Part shown: positions 8,419 to 15,855 of the stretch, piece after piece | Numbering within the stretch: position 1 is the stretch's first letter | How the letters are laid out: the number at the start of each line of letters is the position of its first letter | Assembly: GCF_023544665.1 (NCBI RefSeq) | Contig: NZ_JAMJFL010000011.1 | Span: 124,001 to 188,000 of the forward strand | Reading direction: 5' to 3' | Source of the DNA: Streptomyces sp. YS415 | GTDB taxonomy: Bacteria; Actinomycetota; Actinomycetes; Streptomycetales; Streptomycetaceae | DNA length: 64,000 nucleotides | Notes under the pieces: model-generated | The model's input: only the letters and a program-made list of their open reading frames with translations | Told to the model about the DNA's origin: nothing | The model's database searches: none | Made by a program: the position numbers and the translations under genes

Positions 8419-9600
8419 ATGGGACGCCACCGACGCTCCGCCGCCGGCCGCGCCGCCACGGGCCGCGCCACGGGGGTCAATCGCACAGAGGGTTCCTCGC
8501 AGAGGAGCCGTGACCCGCTGAACTCGTACCCGGCCTCGCACCCGGGTGAGCCGGTGGGCATCGCGCCCTACCTGCACCAGGACGCCTATGCCGGCGCCTA
8601 CGCGCAGACCGAGGCGTACCTCTTCGCGGCCGAGGACGGTCGCGGTGACGGCTACGCCGAGGACTACGCCCGCGTGACGGACACCGCCGCCTTCGCGAGT
8701 GACTTCACGGGCGACTTCACGGGCGACTTCGCGAGCGACTTCGCGAGCGACGGCTTCCTGCCCGACGACGGCGCCCGGCCGGCGAGCGGCCACCGCCGCA
8801 AGAAGAAGAAGGCCGCCACCCCGGTACGCACCGGTCTGCTCGGCGTCTCCGCGGCCGTGGCCATCGGCACCGTGGCGGTCGCCACGGGCGTGCTGCCCGG
8901 CGGGGACACCTACACCCTCGGCGGGGGCAGCGGCGACAAGGTGCAGACCGCCGACTCCCCGACCGGCTCCCCGAGCGAGCAGGGCGGCACGTCCGGCAGC
9001 GTGGAGAGCCCGAGCCGCGACGCGGGTGCTCCGGTCGGCCGTGACCAGGAGCGGCCCGCCTCACCGTCGGCAGCGCCCTCGACCCCGCCCTCCTCGGCCG
9101 CGCCGACGAAGACGCCGTCGAAGGAGCCGAAGGCGACGCCGTCCAAGAAGCCGAGGACGACACCGTCGAAGGCCGCGACCAAGGCGCCGGAGAAGACCAC
9201 CCCGCCGGTGACGCTCACCGAGGAGGCCGTCGCCGCGGCCGAGGTGCTGAAGCTCGTCAACGAGGAGCGGGCGAAGGCCGGCTGCAACGCCGTCGCCGCC
9301 AACAGCGCCCTCGCCGACCTCGCCGCCGCCTTCAGCGAGGACATGGACAAGCGGGGCTTCTTCGACCACACCGACCCGGACGGGGCGAGCCCCTGGGACC
9401 GCGCCGAGAAGGCGGGCATCACCGGCCTCGGCGGCGAGAACATCGCCCGGGGCCAGGCCGACGCGGCCGCGGTGATGGACGCCTGGATGAACAGCCCCGG
9501 CCACAAGGCCAACATCCTGAACTGCGACTTCAAGACGCTGGGCGTCGGCGTGCACATCGCCCCCGGCGGACCCTGGTGGACGCAGAACTTCGGGTACTGA
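8419..9600 (+). CDS. Membrane-anchored CAP/SCP-domain protein
   Basis: 393-aa protein with a C-terminal CAP domain (about residues 275-393: LVNEERAKAGC, FFDHTDPDG, GGENIARG, MNSPGHKANIL), the fold of PR-1 and YkwD. The start ATG 8419-8421 has GGAAGG 7 nt upstream. The N-terminal 130 residues are polar and acidic and contain tandem DFTGDFTGDFASDFASD copies (about 94-110). A KKKK cluster precedes one membrane segment (about 136-160). A Thr/Pro/Ser-rich linker with repeated TPSK units then leads to the CAP domain, which should lie outside the cell. The exact activity of bacterial CAP proteins is unsettled; the SCP histidine and glutamate positions appear present. An upstream in-frame ATG at 8347 is less likely because it lacks a ribosome site. 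Confidence 0.85.
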   Translation: MGRHRRSAAGRAATGRATGVNRTEGSSQRSRDPLNSYPASHPGEPVGIAPYLHQDAYAGAYAQTEAYLFAAEDGRGDGYAEDYARVTDTAAFASDFTGDFTGDFASDFASDGFLPDDGARPASGHRRKKKKAATPVRTGLLGVSAAVAIGTVAVATGVLPGGDTYTLGGGSGDKVQTADSPTGSPSEQGGTSGSVESPSRDAGAPVGRDQERPASPSAAPSTPPSSAAPTKTPSKEPKATPSKKPRTTPSKAATKAPEKTTPPVTLTEEAVAAAEVLKLVNEERAKAGCNAVAANSALADLAAAFSEDMDKRGFFDHTDPDGASPWDRAEKAGITGLGGENIARGQADAAAVMDAWMNSPGHKANILNCDFKTLGVGVHIAPGGPWWTQNFGY

Positions 9601-9608
9601 GATAACCG

Positions 9609-9719
9609 CAGGTCAACGCGATCGACGGCGGCCCAGGTCCGGGTCTCACTCGACGGCATCAGGTGTGTGTACGTACGCAGCGTGAAGCCCGGGTCATGGT
9701 GGCCCAGGTACTCGCTCAA
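9609..9719 (-). pseudogene. Tyrosine recombinase (integrase) C-terminal remnant
   Basis: The minus-strand frame reads LSEYLGHHDPGFTLRTYTHL and continues to about AAVDRVDL. This is the end of a phage or plasmid-type integrase, with the LGH box and the active-site tyrosine in RTYTHL. Upstream in frame the sequence (VRAPPGPRT) no longer looks like an integrase, and downstream it runs into the CAP gene without its own stop. Only about 37 of some 400 residues remain. Confidence 0.6.
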
Positions 9720-9813
9720 CGTGCGCGGACCTGGCGGCGCTCGGACAAGGTGGTGGAGTAGGCGCGCGACTTGGTCATGAAGTGCCCGCGGAAGCCGAGC
9801 TGACAGGGGGCCC

Positions 9814-9924
9814 GTGGCTGACTACGCCACACACGCTCAAAACGCTCGCGAGCTGCTTGAAGCAATGGACGCCAAGTCTGCGGTCAAGAAGCGCGTTTAC
9901 GACGCCGAACGTGCATGGCCATGA
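9814..9924 (+). CDS. Small ORF, 36 aa, possibly truncated
   Basis: GTG 9814-9816 follows a GACAGGGGG ribosome site and opens a 36-codon frame, VADYATHAQNARELLEAM and onward, ending at TGA 9922-9924. The composition (Ala, Glu, Leu, Gln) suggests a helical protein, and third positions are partly G/C. It resembles the start of small helical proteins in Streptomyces mobile elements and may be cut short. Its function is unknown. It lies just beyond the integrase remnant. Confidence 0.35.
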   Translation: MADYATHAQNARELLEAMDAKSAVKKRVYDAERAWP

Positions 9925-10060
9925 TGGGCTGTCTGACCAGCGCGGCAGGAAGGGCGCGATCCGCCGTGTGCCGACGCGCTGTCGCCATGGCCGTCCGCCC
10001 AGCCGACCAGGACGAGGATCTCCCCACCGCGCCTGTAGGCAATCGGACCGGACACACGCC

Positions 10061-10089
10061 GAGGGCCTGACCACCGAGGTCAGGCCCTC
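10061..10089. terminator. Hairpin downstream of the csbD-like gene
   Basis: Perfect 12-bp inverted repeat (10061-10072 and 10078-10089) with a 5-nt loop, 22 bases beyond the stop of the csbD-like gene on the minus strand. No T-tract, which is common for Streptomyces terminators. Confidence 0.5.
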
Positions 10090-10111
10090 CGTGCGGTACA
10101 GCAGCGACCTG

Positions 10112-10285
10112 TCAGTGCTTGAGGGAGCCTTTGGACCGTTCTTTCGCGCCGCGCATCATGCCCCGTGCTTCGAGAGCGGCGCCCTTTGCTTCGAGGGTTC
10201 CTTTGTGCATAGCGTGCGCCGCCTTCCGCACAGTCTTTCCGACCACCTGTTCGGCCTTCGCCTTGGCCCGTTCTCCGGCACTCAT
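10112..10285 (-). CDS. CsbD-like small stress protein
   Basis: 57-aa polar, lysine- and alanine-rich protein. ATG 10283-10285 has GGAGGT 6 nt upstream, which decides against an in-frame start 8 codons earlier. The N-terminus (MSAGERAKAKAEQVVGKTV) matches the CsbD pattern of a short amphipathic protein with repeated Ala-Lys-Glu. The middle (HAMHKGTLEAKGAALEARG) departs from classic CsbD, so it may be a relative rather than a true member. CsbD proteins are general-stress proteins of unknown biochemical role. It has no signal peptide or membrane segment and stands alone. Confidence 0.65.
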   Translation of the reverse strand: MSAGERAKAKAEQVVGKTVRKAAHAMHKGTLEAKGAALEARGMMRGAKERSKGSLKH

Positions 10286-10423
10286 CTCAGTACCTCCGCG
10301 GAGTCTCACTGGCCGTGTGCCCTTGCAGCAGGCGGCAAAACCAGTCTGGGGATGTGCCGATCGTGGACGGCCGAGTGCACCCCCGCTCGGGCCGTCTCTG
10401 GGCCGTGCGGGGGTGACACGCAG

Positions 10424-10466
10424 GCGCGAGGGCTCCCATCCGGTGACCGGGTGGGAGCCCTCGCGC
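10424..10466. terminator. Intrinsic terminator after the flavodoxin-family gene
   Basis: 20-bp inverted repeat (10424-10443 and 10447-10466) with one G·U wobble position and a 3-nt loop. It begins 10 bases after the stop of the flavodoxin-family gene on the minus strand. Confidence 0.75.
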
Positions 10467-10475
10467 GTGTGGCCG

Positions 10476-11072
10476 TTACGCGGCCGCGGTCGCGTCGGCC
10501 CGGCCGCGCGCGAACGCCCGTGCGGCCTCGGCGACCCGGCGCCCGAGGTGCTCGGCGGTTGCCGCGTCGGCCTTGTGGACGCCGTCGGGACCCTCGTCGA
10601 CGTTGGTCTGCGCCGCCGCGCCCGCGAAGACGCCGAGCCGGTTCAGGTCGTGCTCGGAGCCGTCGCTGCTGTTCCAGCCCGGGTGCAGACCGAGGTTGAT
10701 CCAGTGCATGCCGTGCTGCGCCGCGAGGATCTGGAAGAACTGCAGCGTGTGCAGCTTGTCGCCGCTCTTGGAGCCGGAGTTGGTGAAACCGGCGGCCAGC
10801 TTGTCCTTCCACTCCTGGCCGAACCAGCGCTTGGAGGTGGCCTCGGCGAAGACGTGGAAGGGGCCGGAGGCGGTGCCCATGTAGGTCGGGGAGCCGAAGA
10901 CGATGGCGTCCGAGCCGTCGAGGACCGTCCACTGCTCGTCGGTGATCTCGGCGACGTTGATCAGGTGCACCTCGGCACCGGCGTCGGCGGCACCGGAGCG
11001 GACGGCCTCGGCGAGGACGGCGGTGTGGCCGTAGCCGGAGTGGTAGGCGATGGAGACAACGGGGGTGGTCAC
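10476..11072 (-). CDS. Flavodoxin/WrbA-family NAD(P)H:quinone oxidoreductase
   Basis: 198-aa flavodoxin-fold protein, likely a two-electron quinone reductase binding FMN. The N-terminal phosphate loop region reads IAYHSGYGHT (about residues 8-17). The second FMN loop is GSPTYMGTASGPF (about 60-72) and the third lies in GFTNSGSKSGDK (about 95-106); these are the WrbA/NQO-like pattern. It is cytosolic. It is divergent from an HxlR-family regulator gene (11179) with a palindrome between them, so it is probably that regulator's target. WrbA and other flavodoxin-like reductases cannot be separated by eye. Confidence 0.85.
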   Translation of the reverse strand: MTTPVVSIAYHSGYGHTAVLAEAVRSGAADAGAEVHLINVAEITDEQWTVLDGSDAIVFGSPTYMGTASGPFHVFAEATSKRWFGQEWKDKLAAGFTNSGSKSGDKLHTLQFFQILAAQHGMHWINLGLHPGWNSSDGSEHDLNRLGVFAGAAAQTNVDEGPDGVHKADAATAEHLGRRVAEAARAFARGRADATAAA

Positions 11073-11118
11073 GAGGGAACTCCCGGGATGGCAGGTCGCG
11101 GACGATGCGAAAATGAAA

Positions 11119-11139
11119 GCACTAACTTTTGGTTAGTGC
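11119..11139. promoter_or_regulatory. Palindromic operator between quinone reductase and HxlR regulator genes
   Basis: Perfect 8-bp inverted repeat GCACTAAC-ttttg-GTTAGTGC, with a further GTTAG half-site copy at about 11149-11153. It lies 46 bases before the reductase start and 40 bases before the regulator start. Divergent HxlR regulators usually bind such palindromes to control both genes. Binding itself is inferred. Confidence 0.7.
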
Positions 11140-11178
11140 AACCTGCCAGTTAGCGCTGCGCTCACGTACGCTACGGAT

Positions 11179-11559
11179 ATGGACACCACCGAGCTGCCCT
11201 ACAACGTGTTCGCGAAGGCATGCCCCTCCCGCGGGACGCTGGAGCACGTCACCGGCCGCTGGGGCGCGCTCACCCTCGGAGCGCTGTACGAGGGGTCGCT
11301 GCGCTTCAACGAGCTGCGGCGGCGCGTGGACGGGGTGAGCGAGAAGATGCTGTCCCAGACCCTGCACGCGCTGGAGCGCGACGGCCTGGTGCACCGCGAG
11401 GCACAGCCGACGAACCCGCCCCGCGTGGACTACGAACTCACTCCGCTGGGACGCGGCGTCGCCGAGCGACTGCTCACCCTCATCCATTTCCTGGAAGGCC
11501 GGATGGACGACGTGCTCGACGCACGCGAGCGCTACGACGAGACCCGCGGCGCCCGCTGA
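11179..11559 (+). CDS. HxlR-family (DUF24) winged-helix regulator, possible redox sensor
   Basis: 126-aa regulator. The HxlR signature starts with a cysteine (C15 in CPSRGTLEHVTGRWG), followed by the winged helix: FNELRRRVDGVSEKMLSQTLHALERDGLV (about residues 45-73) and the wing RVDYELTPLG. Cys15 corresponds to the redox-active N-terminal cysteine of YodB, HypR and QorR, regulators that derepress quinone reductases on thiol oxidation. With a flavodoxin-type reductase divergent to it, a quinone/electrophile response is likely. The last 28 bases overlap the end of mutM tail to tail. Confidence 0.88.
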   Translation: MDTTELPYNVFAKACPSRGTLEHVTGRWGALTLGALYEGSLRFNELRRRVDGVSEKMLSQTLHALERDGLVHREAQPTNPPRVDYELTPLGRGVAERLLTLIHFLEGRMDDVLDARERYDETRGAR

Positions 11560-12392
11560 CACGTGGGGCAGAAGTAGCTGGACCGGTTCATCCACGGGCG
11601 CCGGCGCATCGGCGTACCGCATCGGCGGCACGGGAGGCCCTCGCGCCCGTACGCGTCCAGCGACCGGTCGAAGTAGCCCGACTCGCCGTTCACGTTGACG
11701 TACAGGGAGTCGAAGCTGGTGCCGCCCACGGCGAGGGCCGCGTTCATCACGTCCCGTACGTGGCCGAGGAGTTGGAGGCTGCGCGGCCGGGTGAAGGTGG
11801 CCGTGGGGCGGTCGTAGTGCAGGCGGGAGCGCCAAAGGGCCTCGTCCGCGTAGATGTTGCCGACTCCGCTGATCAACGACTGGTCGAGCAGGGCCCGTTT
11901 GATGGTGGTGCGCTTGCGGCGCAGCGCCTGGTGGAACGCCTCGTCGTCGAAGAGCGGATCGAGCGGATCGCGGGCGATGTGCGCGATGACGTCGGGCAGT
12001 CCGTCGGGGGTGTTCTCGTGCAACGACAGTCCGCCGAAGGTGCGTTGGTCGACGAAGCGGAGTTCGGTGCCGAGTTCGTCGGCGAACCGCACCCGGATGC
12101 GCAGATGCTTCTCTGCCGGTGCCTGGTGCGGCTGGACCAGGAGCTGGCCGCTCATGCCGAGGTGGGCCAGGACCGACTGGGTGGTGTCCTCCAGCGGCAG
12201 CCACAGGTACTTGCCGCGGCGGCTCGGGACGCCGATGCGGTGGCCCTTCAGCCGGTGGGCGAAGTCGTCGGCGCCCGCGATGTGCCGGCGCACCGCGCGC
12301 GGGTGCAGCACCTCGGCGTCGGCGACGGTCCGATGGGCGACCCACCGCTCCAGGCCGCGCCGGACGACCTCGACCTCGGGCAACTCGGGCAT
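11532..12392 (-). CDS. mutM: Formamidopyrimidine-DNA glycosylase (Fpg/MutM)
   Basis: 286-aa bifunctional DNA glycosylase/AP lyase that removes 8-oxoguanine and formamidopyrimidines. After Met the protein starts PELPEVEVVRRGL, with Pro2 the Schiff-base nucleophile and Glu3 the catalytic acid. The RRGKYL lysine (about 60) and the helix-two-turn-helix SGVGNIYADEALW (about 173-185) are intact. The C-terminal zinc finger has four cysteines (CRRC ... CPTC, about 254-278). The length is standard. It is the last gene of the rpmF-rnc-mutM run, separated from rnc by a hairpin. Confidence 0.97.
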   Translation of the reverse strand: MPELPEVEVVRRGLERWVAHRTVADAEVLHPRAVRRHIAGADDFAHRLKGHRIGVPSRRGKYLWLPLEDTTQSVLAHLGMSGQLLVQPHQAPAEKHLRIRVRFADELGTELRFVDQRTFGGLSLHENTPDGLPDVIAHIARDPLDPLFDDEAFHQALRRKRTTIKRALLDQSLISGVGNIYADEALWRSRLHYDRPTATFTRPRSLQLLGHVRDVMNAALAVGGTSFDSLYVNVNGESGYFDRSLDAYGREGLPCRRCGTPMRRRPWMNRSSYFCPTCQRAPRVSS

Positions 12393-12421
12393 GGGATCCC
12401 CCGTACGGGCCGGTGTACGAG

Positions 12422-12457
12422 CCGAGCGCCCGCCCCGGGACGGGTGCGGGCGCTCGG
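12422..12457. other. Hairpin between rnc and mutM
   Basis: Perfect 12-bp inverted repeat (12422-12433 and 12446-12457) with a 12-nt loop, in the 80-base gap between rnc and mutM, both leftward. It could be a partial terminator or an RNase III processing site in the rnc message. Confidence 0.55.
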
Positions 12458-12472
12458 GTCGCGCTGTTCTTC

Positions 12473-13279
12473 TCAGGCGGAGGCGGACGCCTCGTCGGCC
12501 TCCGCGGCCACGGCATGCGCGGCCTCGGCGGCGTTCTTGGCGGCGTTCTTGGCGCGCTCGTCCGCCGCGGCCCGGATGGACCGCCAGGCGGACTCGGCGG
12601 CCTGCTGCTCCGCCTCCTTCTTGCTGCGGCCGGTGCCGGTGCCGTACGAGACGCCTCCGACGCGGGCGGCAGCAGTGAAGGTCTTCTCATGGTCGGGGCC
12701 GGTCTCCGTGACCAGGTACTCGGGCACGCCGAGCCCTTCGGTCGCGGTGAGCTCCTGGAGACTGGTCTTCCAGTCCAGGCCGGCACCGAGGTTCGAGGAC
12801 TTCTCGATCAGGGGGTCGAACAGGCGGTGCACGAGCTCCGCCGCAGAGTCCAGACCCTGGTCGAGATAGACCGCGCCGATCACCGCTTCCAGGGTGTCGG
12901 CGAGGATGGATGCCTTGTCCCGGCCACCCGTGCCCTCTTCACCGCGGCCGAGCCGGATGAAGGAACCCAGGTCGAGCCCACGGCCCACCTCCGCCAGCGC
13001 ACGCGAGTTGACCACCGCGGCCCGCAACTTGGCCAGCTGGCCTTCGGGCAGGTCGGGGTGGGTGCGGTACAGCGTGTCGGTGACGACGAGGCCGAGCACG
13101 GAGTCCCCGAGGAACTCCAGCCGCTCGTTCGTCGGCAGACCGCCGTTCTCGTACGCGTAGGAACGGTGGGTGAGCGCACGCACCAGAAGGGCGGACTCGA
13201 GTTGGTACCCGAGCCGCCCTTCCAACAGCGTGTGGGACGAGGCCGTGGTCTCCGCAGAGGTTTTCTTCGGCGTGGACAC
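12473..13279 (-). CDS. rnc: Ribonuclease III (AbsB)
   Basis: 268-aa double-strand-specific endoribonuclease, which matures rRNA and, as AbsB in S. coelicolor, affects antibiotic production. GTG 13277-13279 is preferred: GAGAGG lies 4 nt upstream, and the longer reading adds 37 low-complexity residues. The catalytic domain has the RNase III signature RLEFLGDSVLGLVV (about residues 62-75) and the second acidic cluster DTLEAVIGAVYLDQG (about 133-147). The double-stranded RNA-binding domain starts near DWKTSLQELT (about 170) and ends before an alanine-rich tail. It follows rpmF closely. Confidence 0.95.
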   Translation of the reverse strand: MSTPKKTSAETTASSHTLLEGRLGYQLESALLVRALTHRSYAYENGGLPTNERLEFLGDSVLGLVVTDTLYRTHPDLPEGQLAKLRAAVVNSRALAEVGRGLDLGSFIRLGRGEEGTGGRDKASILADTLEAVIGAVYLDQGLDSAAELVHRLFDPLIEKSSNLGAGLDWKTSLQELTATEGLGVPEYLVTETGPDHEKTFTAAARVGGVSYGTGTGRSKKEAEQQAAESAWRSIRAAADERAKNAAKNAAEAAHAVAAEADEASASA

Positions 13280-13298
13280 TGTGCCTCTCACCAGCCGC

Positions 13299-13472
13299 TC
13301 AGACCTCGAGGACCTGGCGCTTGTTGTAGGTGCCGCAAGCCGGGCACGCGATGTGCTGCTGCTTGGGCTCGTGGCAGCGCTCGCACGCAACCAGGGTGGG
13401 GACCGCAGCCTTCCACTGCGACCGGCGGTGGCGCGTGTTGCTGCGCGACATCTTCCGCTTCGGAACAGCCAC
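13299..13472 (-). CDS. rpmF: 50S ribosomal protein L32, zinc-binding form
   Basis: 57-aa ribosomal protein. The start is GTG 13470-13472, with AGGAG 8 nt upstream, and the protein reads VAVPKRKMSRSNTRHRRSQ and onward. Four cysteines (C30, C33, C43, C46) form the zinc ribbon of the C+ type, the version used when zinc is plentiful. The stop of the YceD-family gene is 2 bases upstream, so translation is probably coupled; yceD-rpmF is a widely conserved pair. Confidence 0.97.
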   Translation of the reverse strand: MAVPKRKMSRSNTRHRRSQWKAAVPTLVACERCHEPKQQHIACPACGTYNKRQVLEV

Positions 13473-13474
13473 GG

Positions 13475-14122
13475 CTACTTCTCCTGCTTCTCGTCGACGC
13501 CCGGTTCGGCGCCGCTCATCTCGTCCTTCTCGCCGTCTTCGAGTGAACCGGCGAGTCCCTGCAGTGCCGCCCAACGGATGTCGACGGCGTCATGGTGGTG
13601 GTCCGGGTCGTCCGCGAGGCGTGCGCCGCACTCGGCGCACAGTCCCGGGCAGTCTTCCTGGCACACCGGCTGCATCGGCAGTGCGAGCACCACCGCATCG
13701 CGCAGCACGGGTTCGAGGTCGAACAGGCCGTCCTCGAGAAAGAGCCTGTCCTCGTCTTCCTCGGCGTCGTCGACGGGTTCCGCGTGGTGTGCGCGGCCCC
13801 GGTCGTCGGCGTCAGGGTACGAGAACATCTCCTGGAAGTCCGCTTCGAGATCGAGCTGAAGCGGCTCCAGACACCTTACGCACTCCCCCTCGGCCAGTGC
13901 ATGGGCGGTGCCTGTGACGAGCACCCCTTCCATGACCGACTCCAGACGGAGTTCGAGCTTCACCGGGGCGCCTTCCGGCACTCCGATGACATCCTTCAGA
14001 CCGAGGTCCTTGGGGGCGTCGATCGTGCGGGTCAGGCGCTGGAGCGCGCCAGGACGCCGCCCCAGCTCGTGTGTGTCGAACACGAGAGGGTTGCGGTGGT
14101 CGAGGCGGGCGTTCAGAGCCAT
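13475..14122 (-). CDS. YceD/DUF177 family protein
   Basis: 215-aa member of the DUF177 (YceD) family, linked to 23S rRNA accumulation in other organisms and nearly always encoded next to rpmF, as here. Family features are the central GECVRCLEPL motif (about residues 78-87), an acidic stretch and CQEDCPGLCAECG (about 153-165), whose cysteines resemble a metal site. The N-terminus begins ALNARLDHRNPLVFDTHELG. It ends 2 bases before rpmF and is probably co-transcribed with rpmF, rnc and mutM. Confidence 0.9.
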   Translation of the reverse strand: MALNARLDHRNPLVFDTHELGRRPGALQRLTRTIDAPKDLGLKDVIGVPEGAPVKLELRLESVMEGVLVTGTAHALAEGECVRCLEPLQLDLEADFQEMFSYPDADDRGRAHHAEPVDDAEEDEDRLFLEDGLFDLEPVLRDAVVLALPMQPVCQEDCPGLCAECGARLADDPDHHHDAVDIRWAALQGLAGSLEDGEKDEMSGAEPGVDEKQEK

Positions 14123-14250
14123 TCCTGCTTTCGATCTTTGAGCTCAGGCCACGCTGCCCGCGGTGTCGCCGGGCAGCGCTGATCGCGGACGTAGACGCGA
14201 CCGAAGAGCCAGGATACTGGACCTTTCGCCAACGGCCCAATCCGGTGGGC

Positions 14251-15291
14251 TCAGCCCTGGCCGCGGCCCTGCTCGTAGGCGCGCAACTGCTCCGCGCTGA
14301 TCATGCCGGTGTCGAAGAGGCTGGTCTCGTCCAGGGCGTAACCCTGCTGCGCCTGCTGGGGCTGCTGGGCCTGCTGGGGGACCTGTTGCGGGTCGTACGC
14401 CTGCTGCTGGGCGTCGTAGCCCTGGTAGGCGTAGGGATCGGCCTGCTGGTAGCCGTACGGGTCCTGCTGGGCGTACGCCGGCTGCTGGTAGCCGCCGTAG
14501 GTGTCGTACGCGGGCTGCTGCGGGGCGTAGGCCGGCTGCTGCGGCTGCTGCTGGGCGGCGGAGGCATCCTGCTCGGCCAGGGCCGCGAGGTCGGCGAGGT
14601 AGTCGGCGTCGCTGGAGTGCTGGACGGTGCTGGTGTCGTCGGCGAGGGCGCCGAGGTCGTCGCTGGCGATCCGGCCGTGCAGCGTCTGGCGGCCGCGGCC
14701 GACGGCCTCCAGGGTCTTGGCGAGGACGGCCTCGAAGGCGCCGAGCTTGACGTCGACGTACTCGTCGGCCGTGCGGCGCAGGGTCTCGGGGTCGTGGCTG
14801 CGCTCGGGGGCGTCCTCGTCCTCGTAGCCCTGCTCGTCGAGGCCGGGTCCGGTGCCGAGGAGCTTCTCGCGGCCGCGGCCGACGGAGCCGAGGGTCTTGG
14901 TGAGGACGACCTCGAAGTTGGCGAGCTTGGAGTCGACGTAGTCGTCGGCCTCCGCGCGGATCTCGTCGGCCTCCCGGCGGGCCTCGGCGAGGATGCGGTC
15001 GGCCTCGGCCTGGGAGCGGCGGGCGATCTCGGTGTCGGAGATGAGGGAGCCGCGCTCGGCGTGCGCCTGCCCGATGATCCGCTCGGCCTCCTGGCGGGCC
15101 TGCTCGACCATCTGCTCGCGGTCCCCGATGACCTCCCGGGCCTGGGCGAGCGAACCGGGCAGGGCCTGGCGGACCTCTTCGAGCAGCGAGAGCAGCTCGG
15201 CGCGGTTGACCACGCACGAGGCCGACATCGGCATCGACCGGGCACTGGAGACCGCCGCGACGATCTCGTCGAGCTTCTTCTGCACGTCCAC
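14251..15291 (-). CDS. SepIVA-like coiled-coil cell-division/cell-wall protein
   Basis: 346-aa protein starting at GTG 15289-15291 (VDVQKKLDEIVAAVSSAR). Residues about 30-130 are a DivIVA-type coiled coil (LEEVRQALPGSLAQAREVI, RILAEARREADEIRAEAD). Two related segments follow: DDYVDSKLANFEVVLTKTLG and DEYVDVKLGAFEAVLAKTLE. The C-terminal 120 residues are rich in Gln, Tyr, Pro and Ala. The mycobacterial septation protein SepIVA is encoded next to the same yceD-rnc-fpg genes, so synteny supports homology. It probably acts at the membrane in septum or cell-wall growth; no transmembrane segment is seen. Confidence 0.75.
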   Translation of the reverse strand: MDVQKKLDEIVAAVSSARSMPMSASCVVNRAELLSLLEEVRQALPGSLAQAREVIGDREQMVEQARQEAERIIGQAHAERGSLISDTEIARRSQAEADRILAEARREADEIRAEADDYVDSKLANFEVVLTKTLGSVGRGREKLLGTGPGLDEQGYEDEDAPERSHDPETLRRTADEYVDVKLGAFEAVLAKTLEAVGRGRQTLHGRIASDDLGALADDTSTVQHSSDADYLADLAALAEQDASAAQQQPQQPAYAPQQPAYDTYGGYQQPAYAQQDPYGYQQADPYAYQGYDAQQQAYDPQQVPQQAQQPQQAQQGYALDETSLFDTGMISAEQLRAYEQGRGQG

Positions 15292-15349
15292 CGTGTGCTC
15301 GCCACTCTCTACAGCTGTGTTGGAGACGGACGGGACGACTGTAGCCCCA

Positions 15350-15829
15350 TCAGTCCTTGAGCAGCCGCTCGTTCAGGGCTTCCAGCACGATGGGCGGGAC
15401 CAGGTGGGAGACGTCGCCGCCCCAGGTCGCGACCTCCTTGACCAGCGAGGAGGACAGGAAGCTGTAGGTGGGGTTGGTCGGCACGAACAGGGTCTCGACG
15501 CCCGAGAGGCCGTTGTTCATCTGGGCCATCTGCAGCTCGTAGTCGAAGTCGCTGACCGCGCGCAGGCCCTTGACGATGGCCGGGATGTCGCGCTGCTTGC
15601 AGAAGTCGACGAGGAGGCCGTGGAAGGCCTCGACCCGTACGTTCCCGTACTCGGCCGTGACCCGGCGGATGAGGTCGAGTCGTTCGTCGACCTCGAACAG
15701 GCCCTTCTTGGCCTTGTTGATCATGACCGCGACGTAGACCTCGTCGTACAGCCTGGAGGCGCGGGAAATGATGTCGAGATGTCCGTTGGTGATCGGGTCG
15801 AACGACCCGGGACAGACGGCGCGGCGCAC
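15350..15829 (-). CDS. coaD: Phosphopantetheine adenylyltransferase
   Basis: 159-aa enzyme of the penultimate step of coenzyme A synthesis (4'-phosphopantetheine + ATP to dephospho-CoA). It starts at GTG (about 15827-15829) with GAGGG 7 nt upstream; upstream in-frame ATG 15859 would add 10 residues. The nucleotidyltransferase motif PGSFDPITNGHLDII carries the T/HxGH-type site (residues 6-20). GLRAVSDFDYELQMAQMN and the ISSS/T-type PTNPTYSFLSSSLVKEV (about 118-134) are also conserved. It is adjacent to rsmD, a common pairing, whose end overlaps the longer reading. Confidence 0.95.
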   Translation of the reverse strand: MRRAVCPGSFDPITNGHLDIISRASRLYDEVYVAVMINKAKKGLFEVDERLDLIRRVTAEYGNVRVEAFHGLLVDFCKQRDIPAIVKGLRAVSDFDYELQMAQMNNGLSGVETLFVPTNPTYSFLSSSLVKEVATWGGDVSHLVPPIVLEALNERLLKD

Positions 15830-15855
15830 TAGTGATCCCTCGCTCTCCGGTCCGG

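Larger units (their letters stand above)
9601..10111. other. Degenerate intergenic region with remnants of an integrated element
   Basis: 511 bases between the CAP gene and the csbD-like gene. It contains a broken tyrosine-recombinase end (9609-9719, minus strand), a 36-codon ORF with a good ribosome site (9814-9924, plus strand) and a 12-bp hairpin (10061-10089). Base composition and codon use are less GC-extreme than in the neighbours, for example around 9830-9920. I read it as a scar of a decayed integrative element. Confidence 0.45.

Noticed and set aside
8910..9719. Full-length integrase gene on the minus strand
   Set aside because: Only about 37 residues resemble an integrase; the rest of the frame is antisense to the CAP-domain gene.
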